Shown: in pieces, positions 47,555 through 59,133 of the stretch
How positions within the stretch are numbered: position 1 is the first letter of the stretch
How the letters are laid out: the number at the start of each line of letters is the position of its first letter
Assembly (NCBI RefSeq): GCF_009730915.1
Contig: NC_052475.1
Location: 806,001 to 870,000 of the forward strand
DNA length: 64,000 nt
From: Dioscorea cayenensis subsp. rotundata
Lineage: Eukaryota; Streptophyta; Magnoliopsida; Dioscoreales; Dioscoreaceae
Direction of reading: 5' to 3'
Notes under the pieces: model-generated
The model's database searches: none
What the model saw: the letters and a program-made list of their open reading frames with translations, nothing else
What the model was told of the DNA's origin: nothing
Position numbers and translations under genes: made by a program

Positions 47555-47875
47555 TTACTTATTCAATAATTACAAATAAGCCTCTACTACAATTACTCAT
47601 CATATAGTACCATAAAACATTCATATCATGGCTAAATAATACTTCCTCGGTCTTTTTACTTATTCATTTTAATATTAAAAAAAATAATTAAAATTATTTA
47701 ATAATTTATAATTCAAATATTATTATTTTAATAAATTTATCAATTTTTTCATTTGCCCATCTAAGCGTTTTTAATGGTTAAATACCTCTAGTGATTAGAC
47801 TGCTTTTTTGTTTTTATTTTTTTCGATTTATCTACTTTATTTAAAAAAAAAAAACTTCTCTCAATCCATTAAACT

Positions 47876-48400
47876 CCTCGAGCAGTGCATGCGCGGGAGG
47901 CTGGATGATGCAAGGTAGGGAAGAGGAGGATAAGAGAAGAAGGAGGGGATATACTGAGATAGATTGAGGAGGAGAAGGGAAATGAGAGAATGAGAAGCCT
48001 GGACAGGGAATTTTCTACCCTTCTTTCATTCTCGTCATCACTTTTAAAGACCAAGAGACGGCTTTGACAATGTACCAAGAGACGGCTTTGACAATGTGAT
48101 AGACGTCTTGGCAATTCAACAAACAGGTGCTGTGCCAAAACAACACCCCCACTAACTAGGATGACTTCTATTGTTCATGCTTTCTGAATACAAAATATTC
48201 ACCCATTATCATTCATTTGATTACAAAATGATTACTCAAATTTATATTAAGCTAATTGTTGCCTTATTAGGCTGTGACGAAGTCTGCATACTTCCCACTT
48301 TGGTTGAGCGCCTTGCCCGAGGCTTCCTTGCATCACTGGACGTGGCCGAGAGATTAGCGGAGCAAATGTACAGGTCGGTGCTGAGAAAAGAGGTTAGTAC
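47876..48400 (+). pseudogene. Remnants of the duplicated PPR gene
   Basis: Two pieces resemble the 3' end of the PPR gene. 47876-47912 (AGCAGTGCATGCGCGGGAGG) matches about 37150-37187, and 48338-48400 (GGACGTGGCCGAGAGATTAG) matches about 37180-37240 and on into the 3' flank. About 425 bp of unrelated DNA sits between them, including a 24-bp sequence doubled near 48048-48098 (CCAAGAGACGGCTTTGACAA). Confidence 0.75.
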
Positions 48401-48448
48401 CTGCACACGAACTTGGTGTGTTTATACCTATATATATATATATATACA

Positions 48449-48708
48449 GGTTGAATACCCTATCTAGTCTTTTTAATATATTCAGTCTGCCCCTTTAGTC
48501 TCTCTAATATAATTTGTCTGTAGGAGATCTATGTATTTTAATTTTTGAGAAATGCAAATTCTCATAAGGACATTCTAAGACAAATTATATTAGAGAGAGG
48601 GACTTATATTTCTCAAAAATTAAAATACAAAGATTTTCTGGGGACAAATCATATTAGATGGACCAAAAAACTGACTATATTAGAGAGGACTAAATAGGGT
48701 ATTCTACC
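48449..48708. mobile_element. MITE, GGTAGAATA-type
   Basis: Left GGTTGAATACCCTATCTAGT; right, reverse-complemented, GGTAGAATACCCTATTTAGT, with inverted arms through TCTCTAATATAATTTGTC. TA-rich flanks. It corresponds to 37270-37442 in block A. Confidence 0.8.
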
Positions 48709-50525
48709 GTATATATATACATGAACTTGGCGTGTGTTTTTATATTATATATATATATGATAGGTTTTGAATTAAGAGTATAAGTGTATCTTTAAATTTT
48801 TGACATTTTCTATAAAGCAGAAGGAGAGTAGAGGAGAGATCATCAAATCAACCATCACTCCTTGAATAACTCAAGTTTGATTCTTCAAGAATTGTGAGTT
48901 CTTCTTTTATTTTATATTTTTTAATATTTATACATTCTTTTTAAATTATTAAAAATATTATTTTGTTGGTTGATGCATAAAAAAAACCTATCATAATAAT
49001 AATTATCAATTAGAATGTTAAATCTGTAAATTAGATAATTATTTTAGTGGTGAAATAACATAGTTCAATAAAAGGTATTTTTACTTATGTTGATATACAA
49101 TATAGTAGTTTTTGTGTTTGTTGACTAGAATTGATATTCTCTCACTAAAATTAATGTTAATATAAGGTTGTTTATTGTTAAGGAAAATAATCTTTCTCTT
49201 TATGGAGATAATGAGAGATATGTTATTAGAGTTAGCAATAACCATAACTTATTTATTAAAAAATAAAAATATCCATAAATCAATACTAAAATTATACCTT
49301 AGGGTAGATATAAGTTTTTGGTGTTGCCCATAGATTTTAATGCTGATTGATGTAATATAAAACTTCCAAATAAGTGAATAGGGACCATTTTTTTTTTTTT
49401 TTCTTGAGGCACGTTACCATGTCCCAAAATGACCACATGAATAACAACTCGATCTATTGGAAAGTCTCCCCATGCATAACATCACTTGTCAATATTCTTA
49501 TTGCTAAAATCATATCAGTACTATGAATTAGGTTTGGAAATCTTGAAAGTTAGAGGACTTTTCCTTGTTGGTGGGCATATAATACAATGTACAATATGAA
49601 ATAATATTGGTTTGTCTTGTAGAAATTGAATTTTTAAAGTTGTCTAATTCAATTAATGAATGAGTTTGAATTTTCATTTACGTTGACTTGGATCAGTGGA
49701 TGTGGTTGGTGAATTGGTTGTATTAATTTGATGTTGGTGATTGTGTAGGTTTTTAGATGAATGAAAATATTGGAAATGGCAACTAATCAGATCTGACATA
49801 ATTTTTAATGATCAGTTGTTATATAATTGGACAAAACTAAAGATATGTATTTAAATATGAGAGACCCATGAATAATGCTTTGTTTTATAATGGATGTATA
49901 CATTAGTTGAAACATCATGTTGAATTCTTTCTTTTAAAATGTACCCCTCAATCCGTTGATGGTATGTGATAACCGGTATGGCCATCCTTGTGAGAGAGGG
50001 TGTTCAAAAACTTTCGTGGAACTGAACTTATCCAAAAGTTTCAAAATTTGAATAAAATCTGACCATATCACGGTAGTTATATGTCTAACTAGATTTGATT
50101 AGATTTGTTCTCAGTCTATGAGTTTTCATTTGTACCATTTTTTTCTCTCCTTTTTCATCCTCTTATTTTCTTCATAATATTAACTATCAAAATTTTTTAA
50201 ACTGCAAAGGCTTTAATTCCAAATGCAAAAGTTGCTTCTAGTTTTAAGTTTTTTTCTTTTGACTAATTGTCACACTCATAGTATTGTTTGTTTTAAATTC
50301 TAAATTAATAAAAAATCTGATCTTTTATTTATTTATTTTTATATGTAGAATGTGACTTAGTACGAGAAAATCTTAGTACTCAGCACATGGATAATATTTT
50401 TTTTATGTTATAAAAAATAATAATTATGCAATTAGTCTCTGCATTTCTTCTCTCGTTTACTTTTCCATTCCTATCTCCTCTCTCCATTCTAGCCATTCAC
50501 ATTACTTTCAGATCCCCCTCTTCTC
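48709..50525. other. AT-rich region upstream of invertase 3, no gene seen
   Basis: Counterpart of 37443-40310 in block A; conservation rises toward the invertase promoter. No supported ORF. Confidence 0.5.
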
Positions 50526-50533
50526 TATAAATT
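50526..50533 (+). promoter_or_regulatory. TATA box of invertase 3
   Basis: TATAAATT 69 bp upstream of the ATG, in the same context as the TATA-like box of invertase 2. Confidence 0.5.
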
Positions 50534-50594
50534 CTCCTTTGCCCTTCCATTACTTCTATCTATAAGTCTTTCCCTTGTGTCTTTGTAGGAAGGT

Positions 50595-53500
50595 ATGGGG
50601 ATTCACAATAAAGTTTTCTCAACTTGTGTCTTCCTGGTTTGGTTCTGCTTTTGCCTCCCAGGAATTATTTGGGTGGCAGAGGCTTCCCATGTGGTGTACC
50701 AAGAGCTCAAGTCTGTTTCTCCCTCCATTGTTGGCAGTCAATATAGGACTGGGTATCACTTCCAACCCCCCAAGAATTGGATTAATGGTATGTTGCCATT
50801 TCCCATCTTATTGCGCTTGATAAAACCTCTTTATATGCATGCATATTACAGTTCAATGTGATGTTGAATCACAAATATTAAAACATGTGTGTGTGTGTTT
50901 GTGTTAATGTTTGTTATATTTTCAAGCGGTCATGGTGTATCTATTTCAAGAAAAGATTATCCATCCTTTCAGATGCCTGACTTCGGGCATAGTATCAATT
51001 TCAAGAAAAGATTTTTTTTTGCCTTTTTCATACACTGCTGTAGAGAACTTGTGAAAAGATTGTATGGTTGGTTAGCTTCTTTTTGTGAAGTTCTTGCCTT
51101 TCCATTCAAAGCTTTGGGTCGCCTTTGACCTAAATTCAAATGCGTTTAATATTGTTTGATTTAGTCTGCAAGCCTACAAAAATTTATTTTATTTTTTATT
51201 TTTTTAATAAAAGTGGATAAACCACTGATTTATTAAAAGGAGAACAAAAGTACAAAGTGCTAAATCCTCTCACCAGAAGCGAGGGGAAAAAAGTACAGAA
51301 GAGAAAGCAAAGAGGCAAAAAGTAGAGGGAAGCCTACATTTTCAACAATGAACTTGCATTGAAAGAACAGTGTCACTTTTAATATCTTGTTGTAAATTTA
51401 TCCATTTTATTGTCATTATGCTGCATTTGTTTACCAGAAATGACAGGTTGACTGAGACAAATAAAACAAATTCGTTAACATCCGAGACACTATTTAATTT
51501 TTAAATTCACTTTCAAGGACGAGATTCCTTGCAACTTGATGACACTAGTCGATCTGTTAAATATTGCCCTATTTTTATTCGGTGCCAGTAAACTTGATTA
51601 ATACAGTACTGTCTTTTTGTTTGTGTTTAACATCAACTGCTGAAAGCTGACTATTTGCTTGTTTTCTCTCCCTCATTTCCCGGTGGACGTGGATCCCATG
51701 AATGTGACAACCAGATCCAAATGGTATGTACCTTTTAGTTTCTGTTTCATCTGATGCACCAAATCTAAGAAGTTTTTTTTTTTTTTTAAACTAATTTATT
51801 TAAAGTAAATTTTAGCTCCTCAATTCATGGAAAGGTTCAGTAATTAGAATGTTCTTAATAGTATTGGTATCACAAAAACAGGGCCAATGTACCACAATGG
51901 CATATACCATCTCTTCTACCAGTACAACACCAATGGTTCAGTGTGGGGCAATATTGTGTGGGCTCACTCTGTTTCCTCCGACCTGATCAATTGGATACCA
52001 TTGGAGCCGGCCATCTACCCTTCAAAGAAATTTGACATCAATGGCACCTGGTCCGGCTCGGCGACACTCCTCCCAGGAAACAAACCTGTCATCTTCTACA
52101 CTGGCATTGATCCTCAAGGCCGTCAGGTCCAAAACCTCGCCTTCCCAAAGGACCTTGCTGATCCGTATCTTCGAGAATGGACCAAACCAGATTACAACCC
52201 TGTCATCCAACCAGATGCCTCCATTGAACCTAGCAAGTTTCGTGACCCGACAACGGCTTGGTTTGGCCTTGACGGGCACTGGAGGGTCGTCATTGGCAGC
52301 AGGCGCAAGATGAGAGGAATGGCAGTGTTGTACAGGAGCAGAGACTTTGTGAAATGGGTGAAGGCCCAGCACCCATTGCACTCCTCCAAGGATACCGGAA
52401 TGTGGGAATGCCCGGATTTTTTCCCAGTGTCCTTGAAGGGTAAGAAAGGCCTTGACACATCTGTGAGTGGACCTGGAGTGAAGCATGTGCTCAAAGTGAG
52501 CTTGGACATGACAAGGTATGTGCCCTGCATTGCTTTCTGGTCTATATTGCTATTTATCTCATATGGGATTTGATTGAACAGGTACGAGTATTATACAGTG
52601 GGGACATATTATCATATGATCGATAGGTACATTCCTGATAACAGCTCGGCTGATGATCATACTGGATTGAGGTACGATTATGGGAACTTTTATGCGTCCA
52701 AGACATTCTTTGATGAGGCAAAGCAGAGGAGGATTTTGTGGGGATGGTCAAATGAATCCGACACTGTCAAGGATGATATAAAGAAGGGTTGGGCTGGCAT
52801 TCAAGTGAGTAATTGCATGCACTATTGATCTCCTTGCTTTCTTGTTAGTGTGTATGAGTTGTCTTTAATTTCTTGTTGATTTGTTTTGTTTTTCAGACCA
52901 TTCCAAGGGCTCTTTGGCTGGATCCTAGTGGTAAGCAACTTGTCCAATGGCCAGTGGAGGAACTAGAAACCTTGAGAGGAAAACAAGTTAATTTATATGA
53001 CAAAGAACTCAAGTCTGGTGACATATATGAAGTTAAAGGAATATCATCCGCACAGGCTAGTCTCTACCTCAGCAAAACAACATGTGCTTTAACTTTGCCT
53101 TTTTTATGTTAGTTTTCACACAAACTTGATGTTGTTTGGGTGTTACCAGGCAGATGTGGAGGTTAGTTTTTGAGATTTCTGGGCTGGATAAAGCAGAGCC
53201 CTTTGAAGAATTCTGGTCTGATCCACAAGTTCTTTGTGGTCAAAAGGGTGCGGCCGTGGAAGGTGGAGTTGGTCCATTTGGGCTGCTGGTTCTGGCCTCT
53301 GGGGACAGGGAAGAGCAAACTGCTGTTCTTTTCAGAGTATTCAAAGCTCCCAACAAGCATGTGGTCCTTATGTGTCATGACCCTAGCAAGTATGCCAGCC
53401 TAACTCTTGTTGCATTTCTCCATCCTACTTATACCGTTTAACCATATAATTGACAATGAATTAGAACCATACATCTTCTGCTGCTTTTCTAATCTTTGTT

Positions 53501-54214
53501 TTGAATACAAAGGTATTCACTATTCTAATTATCTATAGCCACCAAATCTTTAATTTAGAGATAAAAGTGTTTGTGTTTGAAATGCAAGTATAGGAACAAC
53601 CAATTTTAACTGATCTACCATGACCAAAATCTTGAATTTGTAGGTGTTTGTGTTTGATATGCAAGGAAATGAAACCAATTTTTATGATCTGTAATTACCA
53701 AAATCCTGAATTTGGAGGTGTTTATGTTGGATATGCAAGTTGGACAGTCAAATAAGGTGGGTTGTACTTGGAATTGTAATCACACATAGTCATGACCATG
53801 TTCCATTTTTCCAATTCACAGATCTTCTTTGAGACCAGGCATGTACAAGCCAAGCTTTGCAGGATTTGTGGATGTGGATATCAACAAGACCAAGAAAATA
53901 TCTCTCAGATCTTTGGTAAGTTTTTTTTTATTTTTTTTATTTTAAAGCAAATAAACAACAGCTTGCTTGATTAATTATTCTCATAAATCTTATTATGAAT
54001 TAAATTGTTAATTGTTCCTCTATTGGTGGTGTAGATTGATCACTCTGTGTTAGAGAGTTTTGGGGCTGAAGGAAAAACATGCATCACATCAAGGGTTTAT
54101 CCAAGTAAAGCAATAGGACAAGATGCACATCTGTTTGTGTTTAATAATGGGTCGGAAGATGTGCGAATTACACAGTTGAGTGCATGGGAAATGACTAGCC
54201 CACGTATGAATTGA
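50595..54214 (+). CDS. Acid invertase 3, cell-wall type, with disrupted frame in exon 6
   Basis: Close paralogue of invertase 2. Exons 50595-50787, 51715-51723 (DPN mini-exon), 51882-52515, 52582-52804, 52897-53055, 53150-53389, 53822-53915 and 54035-54214. Asp65, Asp189 and Glu243, WSGSAT and WECPDF are all intact, as is the 66-bp extra intron and the GC donor after exon 5. Exon 6 is 240 nt rather than the 239 nt of invertase 2: the run after GAGGTTAG is TTTTTGAG, not CTTTGAG. With the usual acceptor this gives a stop within seven codons, about 413 aa, without the C-terminal beta-sandwich. The next AG, four bases on (AGGCAG), would restore the frame as [14 protein letters not shown] and give about 575 aa. 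It is either a pseudogene or a gene relying on a shifted acceptor; I cannot tell from DNA. Confidence 0.9.
51179..51329 (-). mobile_element. LINE 3'-end fragment in invertase 3 intron 1
   Basis: A 151-bp insertion flanked by AAGCCTACA on both sides (51170-51178 and 51330-51338). On the minus strand it ends in ATAAATCAGTGGTTTATCCAC and an A-rich tail. It is absent from invertase 2 intron 1. Confidence 0.78.
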
Positions 54215-54596
54215 TATTAGGAATATTACATGATTATTTAGATTTGTGTTATTTTTCCTCACAATAAACCACGTCAAGGATGCATTTCATGTTCTATTAA
54301 TCTATTACTTTTCTTTTTTTTTTTTTATGCAAATTTGTCTTATTCTTATTATTATTATTGAATAAATCTTTGATGCAAGAGTTATATGGATGTGTGTGTG
54401 TGTTTCTCATCAAATACTTGATCAATGGATTGACTTTGATTTATTTAGTCCAAGCATTTAATACTTTTTATTAAATGAGTGAAGAATTTGAATCATAACT
54501 CATTTATGGCCGATTTATGACTAACGTGTTTGGCTTGTACATATGGTCTGTATATATAAATATACATAAAAATTAACTTTTTTTGGAAATAGTGCG

Positions 54597-55696
54597 AGTG
54601 ATTAAAATAAATTAATTTTTTAATTTTTTAACATATTTATCTATCTAGTGTTTTATTTTGGCTTTTTTTTTAAATATTATAGAAAAAATAAAAAATTACC
54701 GAAATATGCATGTTCTGTATTATTCATCGAAATGCGCATATTTGGGAAAAACGAAAAAAAAATTCCCGTTTTCTATTTTTTATTTTTTTTAATTATTAAA
54801 TAGGAAAATGGGAGAGTTTCTCCCGTTTTCGTTTTTAAAAAAAAAATAAAAAATGAGAAACGGGATTTTCTCTCCCGTTTTCCACTTTTTGATTTAAAAA
54901 AATATAATATATATATATATATAACCCTCACTTTTAAGTCAGGAACCCATATTATTTATTTAATGGCTATAATTATTTCCATTGAATTTTATTATTATTT
55001 TTATTTTTATATAATACTCATTTCCCACTTCATACCATCTCCCCTCCATTCTCATTTTATCCCATTTTAGTTTTAATTCAACTTTTTAATTCTCGATTGA
55101 GTGCAGATTTGATTGATCTACTTTGTATTAATTATTGATCGGGGTCAAGTTTGACCCAGACCTACTTTGTGCTAAAGATCTGGGCCGGTGCAGGGGTTTC
55201 ACGATCCTACTTTGTGCTAATTACAAACCCGGTGCGAGGGTTTGACCGACCTACTTGTATTAATTCATCGACCGGGTGCAGGGGTTTGGTCGACCTACTT
55301 TGTGCTCATTCTTGGCCGATCGCAGGTTTGATCCACCTACTTGATAGTAATTACATACAAGTGTAAGTACTTAGTACAAAGTAGGACGGTCAAACCTACA
55401 CCGGTCAATCATCAGCACAAAGTAGGTCTGTGAAATTTGAACCGGTCAGTAATTAGTACAAAATAGGTCGATCAAACTTGTACCGGTTTGTAATTAGCAC
55501 AAAGTAGGACTGTGAAACCTGCACCGGTCAGTACTTAGCACAAAGTAGGTTGATCAAACTTGCACCGATCAATAATTAGTACAAATTAGATCGATCAAAT
55601 CTGCACCCATCAGTAATTAAAAGTTGAAATAAAATTAAAATGGATAAAATGAGAATGGAGGGGAGATGGTATGAAGTGGGAAGTGGGTATTATATA

Positions 55697-55748
<52 letters not shown>

Positions 55749-55811
55749 TCCAATGGAAATAATTAAAGTCATTAAATAAATAATATGGGTTCCTGATTTA
55801 AAAGTGAGGGT

Positions 55812-55844
<33 letters not shown>

Positions 55845-56128
55845 TTAAAATCAAAAAGTGGAAAACGGGAGATTTTCCAAAAAAAATTTTAATAAATAAT
55901 GAAAAACGGGTGAGAGAATCCCGTTTTCCATTTTTTATTTTTTTTTTAAAAATAATTAAAAAAAATAAAAAATAGAAAACGGTAAAATTTTTCCCGTTTT
56001 CTTCAAATATGCGCATTTCGGTGAATAATACAGAACATGTGTATTTCAGTAATTTTTATTTTTTTTATAATATTTATAAAAAAAAAGCCATTTATTTTAA
56101 AGCATAATTGTTAAAGTTGTCACTGGTT
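54597..56128. mobile_element. Foldback element with tandem-repeat arms
   Basis: Present only in block B; block A is continuous across the site (GGAAATAGTGC then TGTTTATTAAATAAA). Both arms carry the same ordered blocks in opposite orientation: GGCTTTTTTTTT, ATTACCGAAATATGCATG/CATGTGTATTTCAGTAAT, AATGCGCATATTTG, repeated CCCGTTTTC, CCCTCACTTTTAAGTCAGGAA, CATACCATCTCCCCTCCATT. The inner 550 bp consists of about six ~42-bp repeats per arm built on CTACTTTGTGCTAATTA and GGTGCAGGTTTGA, with the inversion centre near 55367. No coding capacity. Class unknown; foldback or Mutator-type DNA transposon is inferred. Confidence 0.8.
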
Positions 56129-56171
56129 ATCTTGTTTATTAAATAAAAATATTAAATCAATATAACTTTGT

Positions 56172-57930
56172 TTTTTTAGAATTCATCCCATCAAATCGCC
56201 TAATTTTTTTTGTTGGAAGTCTAAGGATAAAACGATGATTAAGCTACAAATTAATTCTATTTATCTCAATTAATTATTGATTAGCATCTGTTTTTATTCA
56301 GGAATAATTACTTTTTATTTTTTTTTTATAGATTCGACCTTGTGATGAAAAACACATATCACAATTGGTAATATGTTTATATCCTCCTAATGCTGAGATT
56401 ATACATATCAATTTTACTTTTTTAAACAAATTCGCTGAAAATTATTTTTTTTTACAATCCCCATCACATAATCTACTTAAAAAAATACTTGTGGAAGCTA
56501 CATAACTATATATCTAATATAGGAGTAGGTCATTATCTTCTCACACTAGGTTCTTGGATTCACTTTGTCCACTTCTTCAAATTATATACAAAACATATGG
56601 AATAAAAAACCATTATTTTTTTATTTTTATTTAATTATTTATCAAACAATTATTTAAAAAATTTAGCTATAAAAATAAATTCATACTGAAATAAGCTTTG
56701 ATTTTATTAGGGGAGATAACATGACGCTAGGACGGGGAGATCACTTCCTGTCCCCACCCCCGCAAGGACTAGGACAGGGAATCCCTATTCGTGAATCCAT
56801 CCCTGTTTTCTGAGGAGCAATGCTTTTTGTATATTTATAAATTTTAATTTTATTTAAAATTATTTAATACCAATACACCTATAAAACACATAAAAATCAT
56901 TCTATATTAAAGCTCCATAAAATAATATATCAAAAACTTATAAAAAACCCTCTAAAACTTATAAAACATAAAAGAATAATTAAAAAAATTGTTTTTCTTT
57001 GAGAGCTTTTGAGAAATATTATATAGAATTTTTATTTTAAAAATAATATTTTAAGAATTATAATCCTAAAAATATAATTAATTAAAATAAATTAACCATC
57101 ACCGGAGACTCCCCCATCCTCAACCCATTTAAGGAAACGGCGACGAGTTAATCACCATCATCCCCCACGCGCAGGGAAAAGAATCAAGGAATCTCTATCC
57201 TCAATTGGGACTGTGAAGATGAGAATTCTCTGCCCCAATACCACCCCTAGGTTTTCTCCAATGTCTCACAAATCTCAACATGTTTTCTTTGTTTGTAAAT
57301 CATTTATTATTTCAATTAGAAAATCCATTACCTTATGTAATTATAAATTTCAAGTTGTTATTTATTGGTTTCCCATGCTTAAGAATGAGTTCATGCGATT
57401 GGTTGTTTTGTCATGTTATATAACATGGATTCTAAATAAAATTTGCATGGTTTTATAATAAAAGTGTGATCTAAGATAAAATAATATTTAATTAACTAAA
57501 TGGTAAAATGACATTTATATCTCTCTAAAAACATGAAATTATATCTATATATACATACCACCGCCCGCAAAACTTAAATTTTAAAGTATAGATACTAATT
57601 ATAAACTATGACTTGTGTTATTGTGAATTGAGAATAATATACCTAGTTTATATTAGAAATAAAGAATTAATATAAACTATATTTATATTAAAATCTCATC
57701 ATAACTCTTAATACATATACATCTTTTTTTGGGAGGCAACTACAAACAGATAATTTTTTTTTATAATTTATAGATGTCAACAAATAACGAACTAACGGTT
57801 ACTCTAATAAATTCAAATCTAAAATAATTTAAAATAATATTTATTATTTATAAATTTGGGTTAACTCGATCCAGTGATATGACTAAGTCTGGTCGAACCA
57901 GGTCCAACCAGCTGGATCAACCCGGGTTTC
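56172..57930. mobile_element. Uncharacterised 1.75-kb insertion in block B
   Basis: It interrupts homology with block A (left match ends at AAATCAATATAA, right match resumes at CACATAGCC). It contains two C-rich islands (56740-56800 and 57100-57190) with short inverted similarity (GGGACAGG/CCCCATCCTC-type words), and a right end rich in CCAGGTCCAACCAGCTGGAT. No ORF with a recognisable domain and no clear terminal repeats found by eye. Confidence 0.5.
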
Positions 57931-58048
57931 AAAACACACATAGCCGAACAAGTTGACTGGCGACCTTCCCTAATTTTTTGAGTTAATGAACAGATAAATA
58001 GTTATTACAAATAGGCATATATTCCGTTATTCATCCACTGGGAGGATT

Positions 58049-58079
<31 letters not shown>

Positions 58080-58680
58080 CGTAAACTACAAATTTTATAA
58101 TTAGAACAACAAGATAAAAGTAAAATAGGGGAATATAAAAGTAGAAGAAACAAGATGACCATGCAAATAAAAATAGACCTCCTCGGTAATCTACTTAGTG
58201 AAAAACGTGATCAGTTAGATCTCATAGAAAGAAAATAATTTTTTATATCGCTTTTCTCTCATGAAATTTCAAAAACTTAAGTTTCCGTTTAACCACAGAA
58301 GTCAAGTCCCTTAACTTGGTTCTTTTCAATGCTGGAGCTATAGAAATACATAATAAAAACATGTGATTAATTCTGAATATCATTGAAGAAATCGAAAGAG
58401 ATAAATTCTTAAACATTCAATCATTTATTTCTTGTCAGATATTTCAAATAATAGATATGGTTACTATGTCCTGGGTTTCCTTTCTGACTAGAGATTAAAT
58501 CTCTAAGAACTCCATTAAAAAACCTTGGTAGGAGATAAATTCCGATCATATTTCCATAGAAATTCCAAAGTCATGGAGTAAATCAGACATCAGAAAAAAA
58601 GATAGTCCACTGATTTAGATGTGAAGATAAGGAGTCTATTATTTGCATTATTTTCTAGCATAAAGATTTTATTATTCTAA

Positions 58681-59118
58681 GGCAAGCTCATGAAAATGTT
58701 AAATTTTTTGGGGCAAGAGCATTTCCACTAACATAATGTCTGATTAGTGAGGTTTTTTTTTAAGAGATTTATGGACAAGCAGGTGTTTTGAGTGAGGAAT
58801 TAGGCATGGTTGTTGCTAATTTTTTCAATGGCACACCTTTAACTTATTTCCCTAACACATTTTTATAAGATTTAATTCAAATTAATATTGCAATTAATTA
58901 GTTCTAACAAAATAATAATAATTTTTAATAATAAAAACAAAATAATCTTAATATTGTGAAGAAAAGTTAATGCAATACAATTATCTTCCCATGTGAAGAG
59001 TTGGTATTTTATTAGTATTTTATTTTCTCCCAAATTAGAGCTCTCAGTCTTGACCATATTTCTAAAAAAACATAAATGGCATCCTAGTAATTTACCTCTC
59101 ATACATCTCATCATTCAT
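58681..59118. other. AT-rich spacer, no gene seen
   Basis: Unique sequence between the end of block B and the LINE target site. No supported ORF. Confidence 0.45.
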
Positions 59119-59133
59119 ACTCTAGATGATGCC

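Larger units (their letters stand above)
46515..58680 (+). repeat. Segmental duplication, block B
   Basis: Second copy of the 34891-45420 block. It starts with a fragment of the invertase 1 last exon (ends CAGTTCCTTATATGACATTT). It has lost most of the PPR region between positions equivalent to 35590 and 37145, carries invertase 3, and is lengthened by insertions at 46717-47554, 51179-51329, 54597-56128 and 56172-57930. Confidence 0.9.

Noticed and set aside
47190-47579. 129-aa ORF
   Set aside because: It spans the end of a MITE and the surrounding transposon; it is a chance frame.
32453-54214. Fructan fructosyltransferase instead of invertase
   Set aside because: WECPDF, NDPNG and WSGSAT match the cell-wall invertase pattern; monocot fructosyltransferases mostly derive from the vacuolar clade. 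It is not fully excluded without enzyme data.
55100-55620. Regular repeats with spacers that might suggest a CRISPR-like array
   Set aside because: This is plant nuclear DNA; the units are diverged, inverted around a centre and part of the foldback element, with no spacer regularity.
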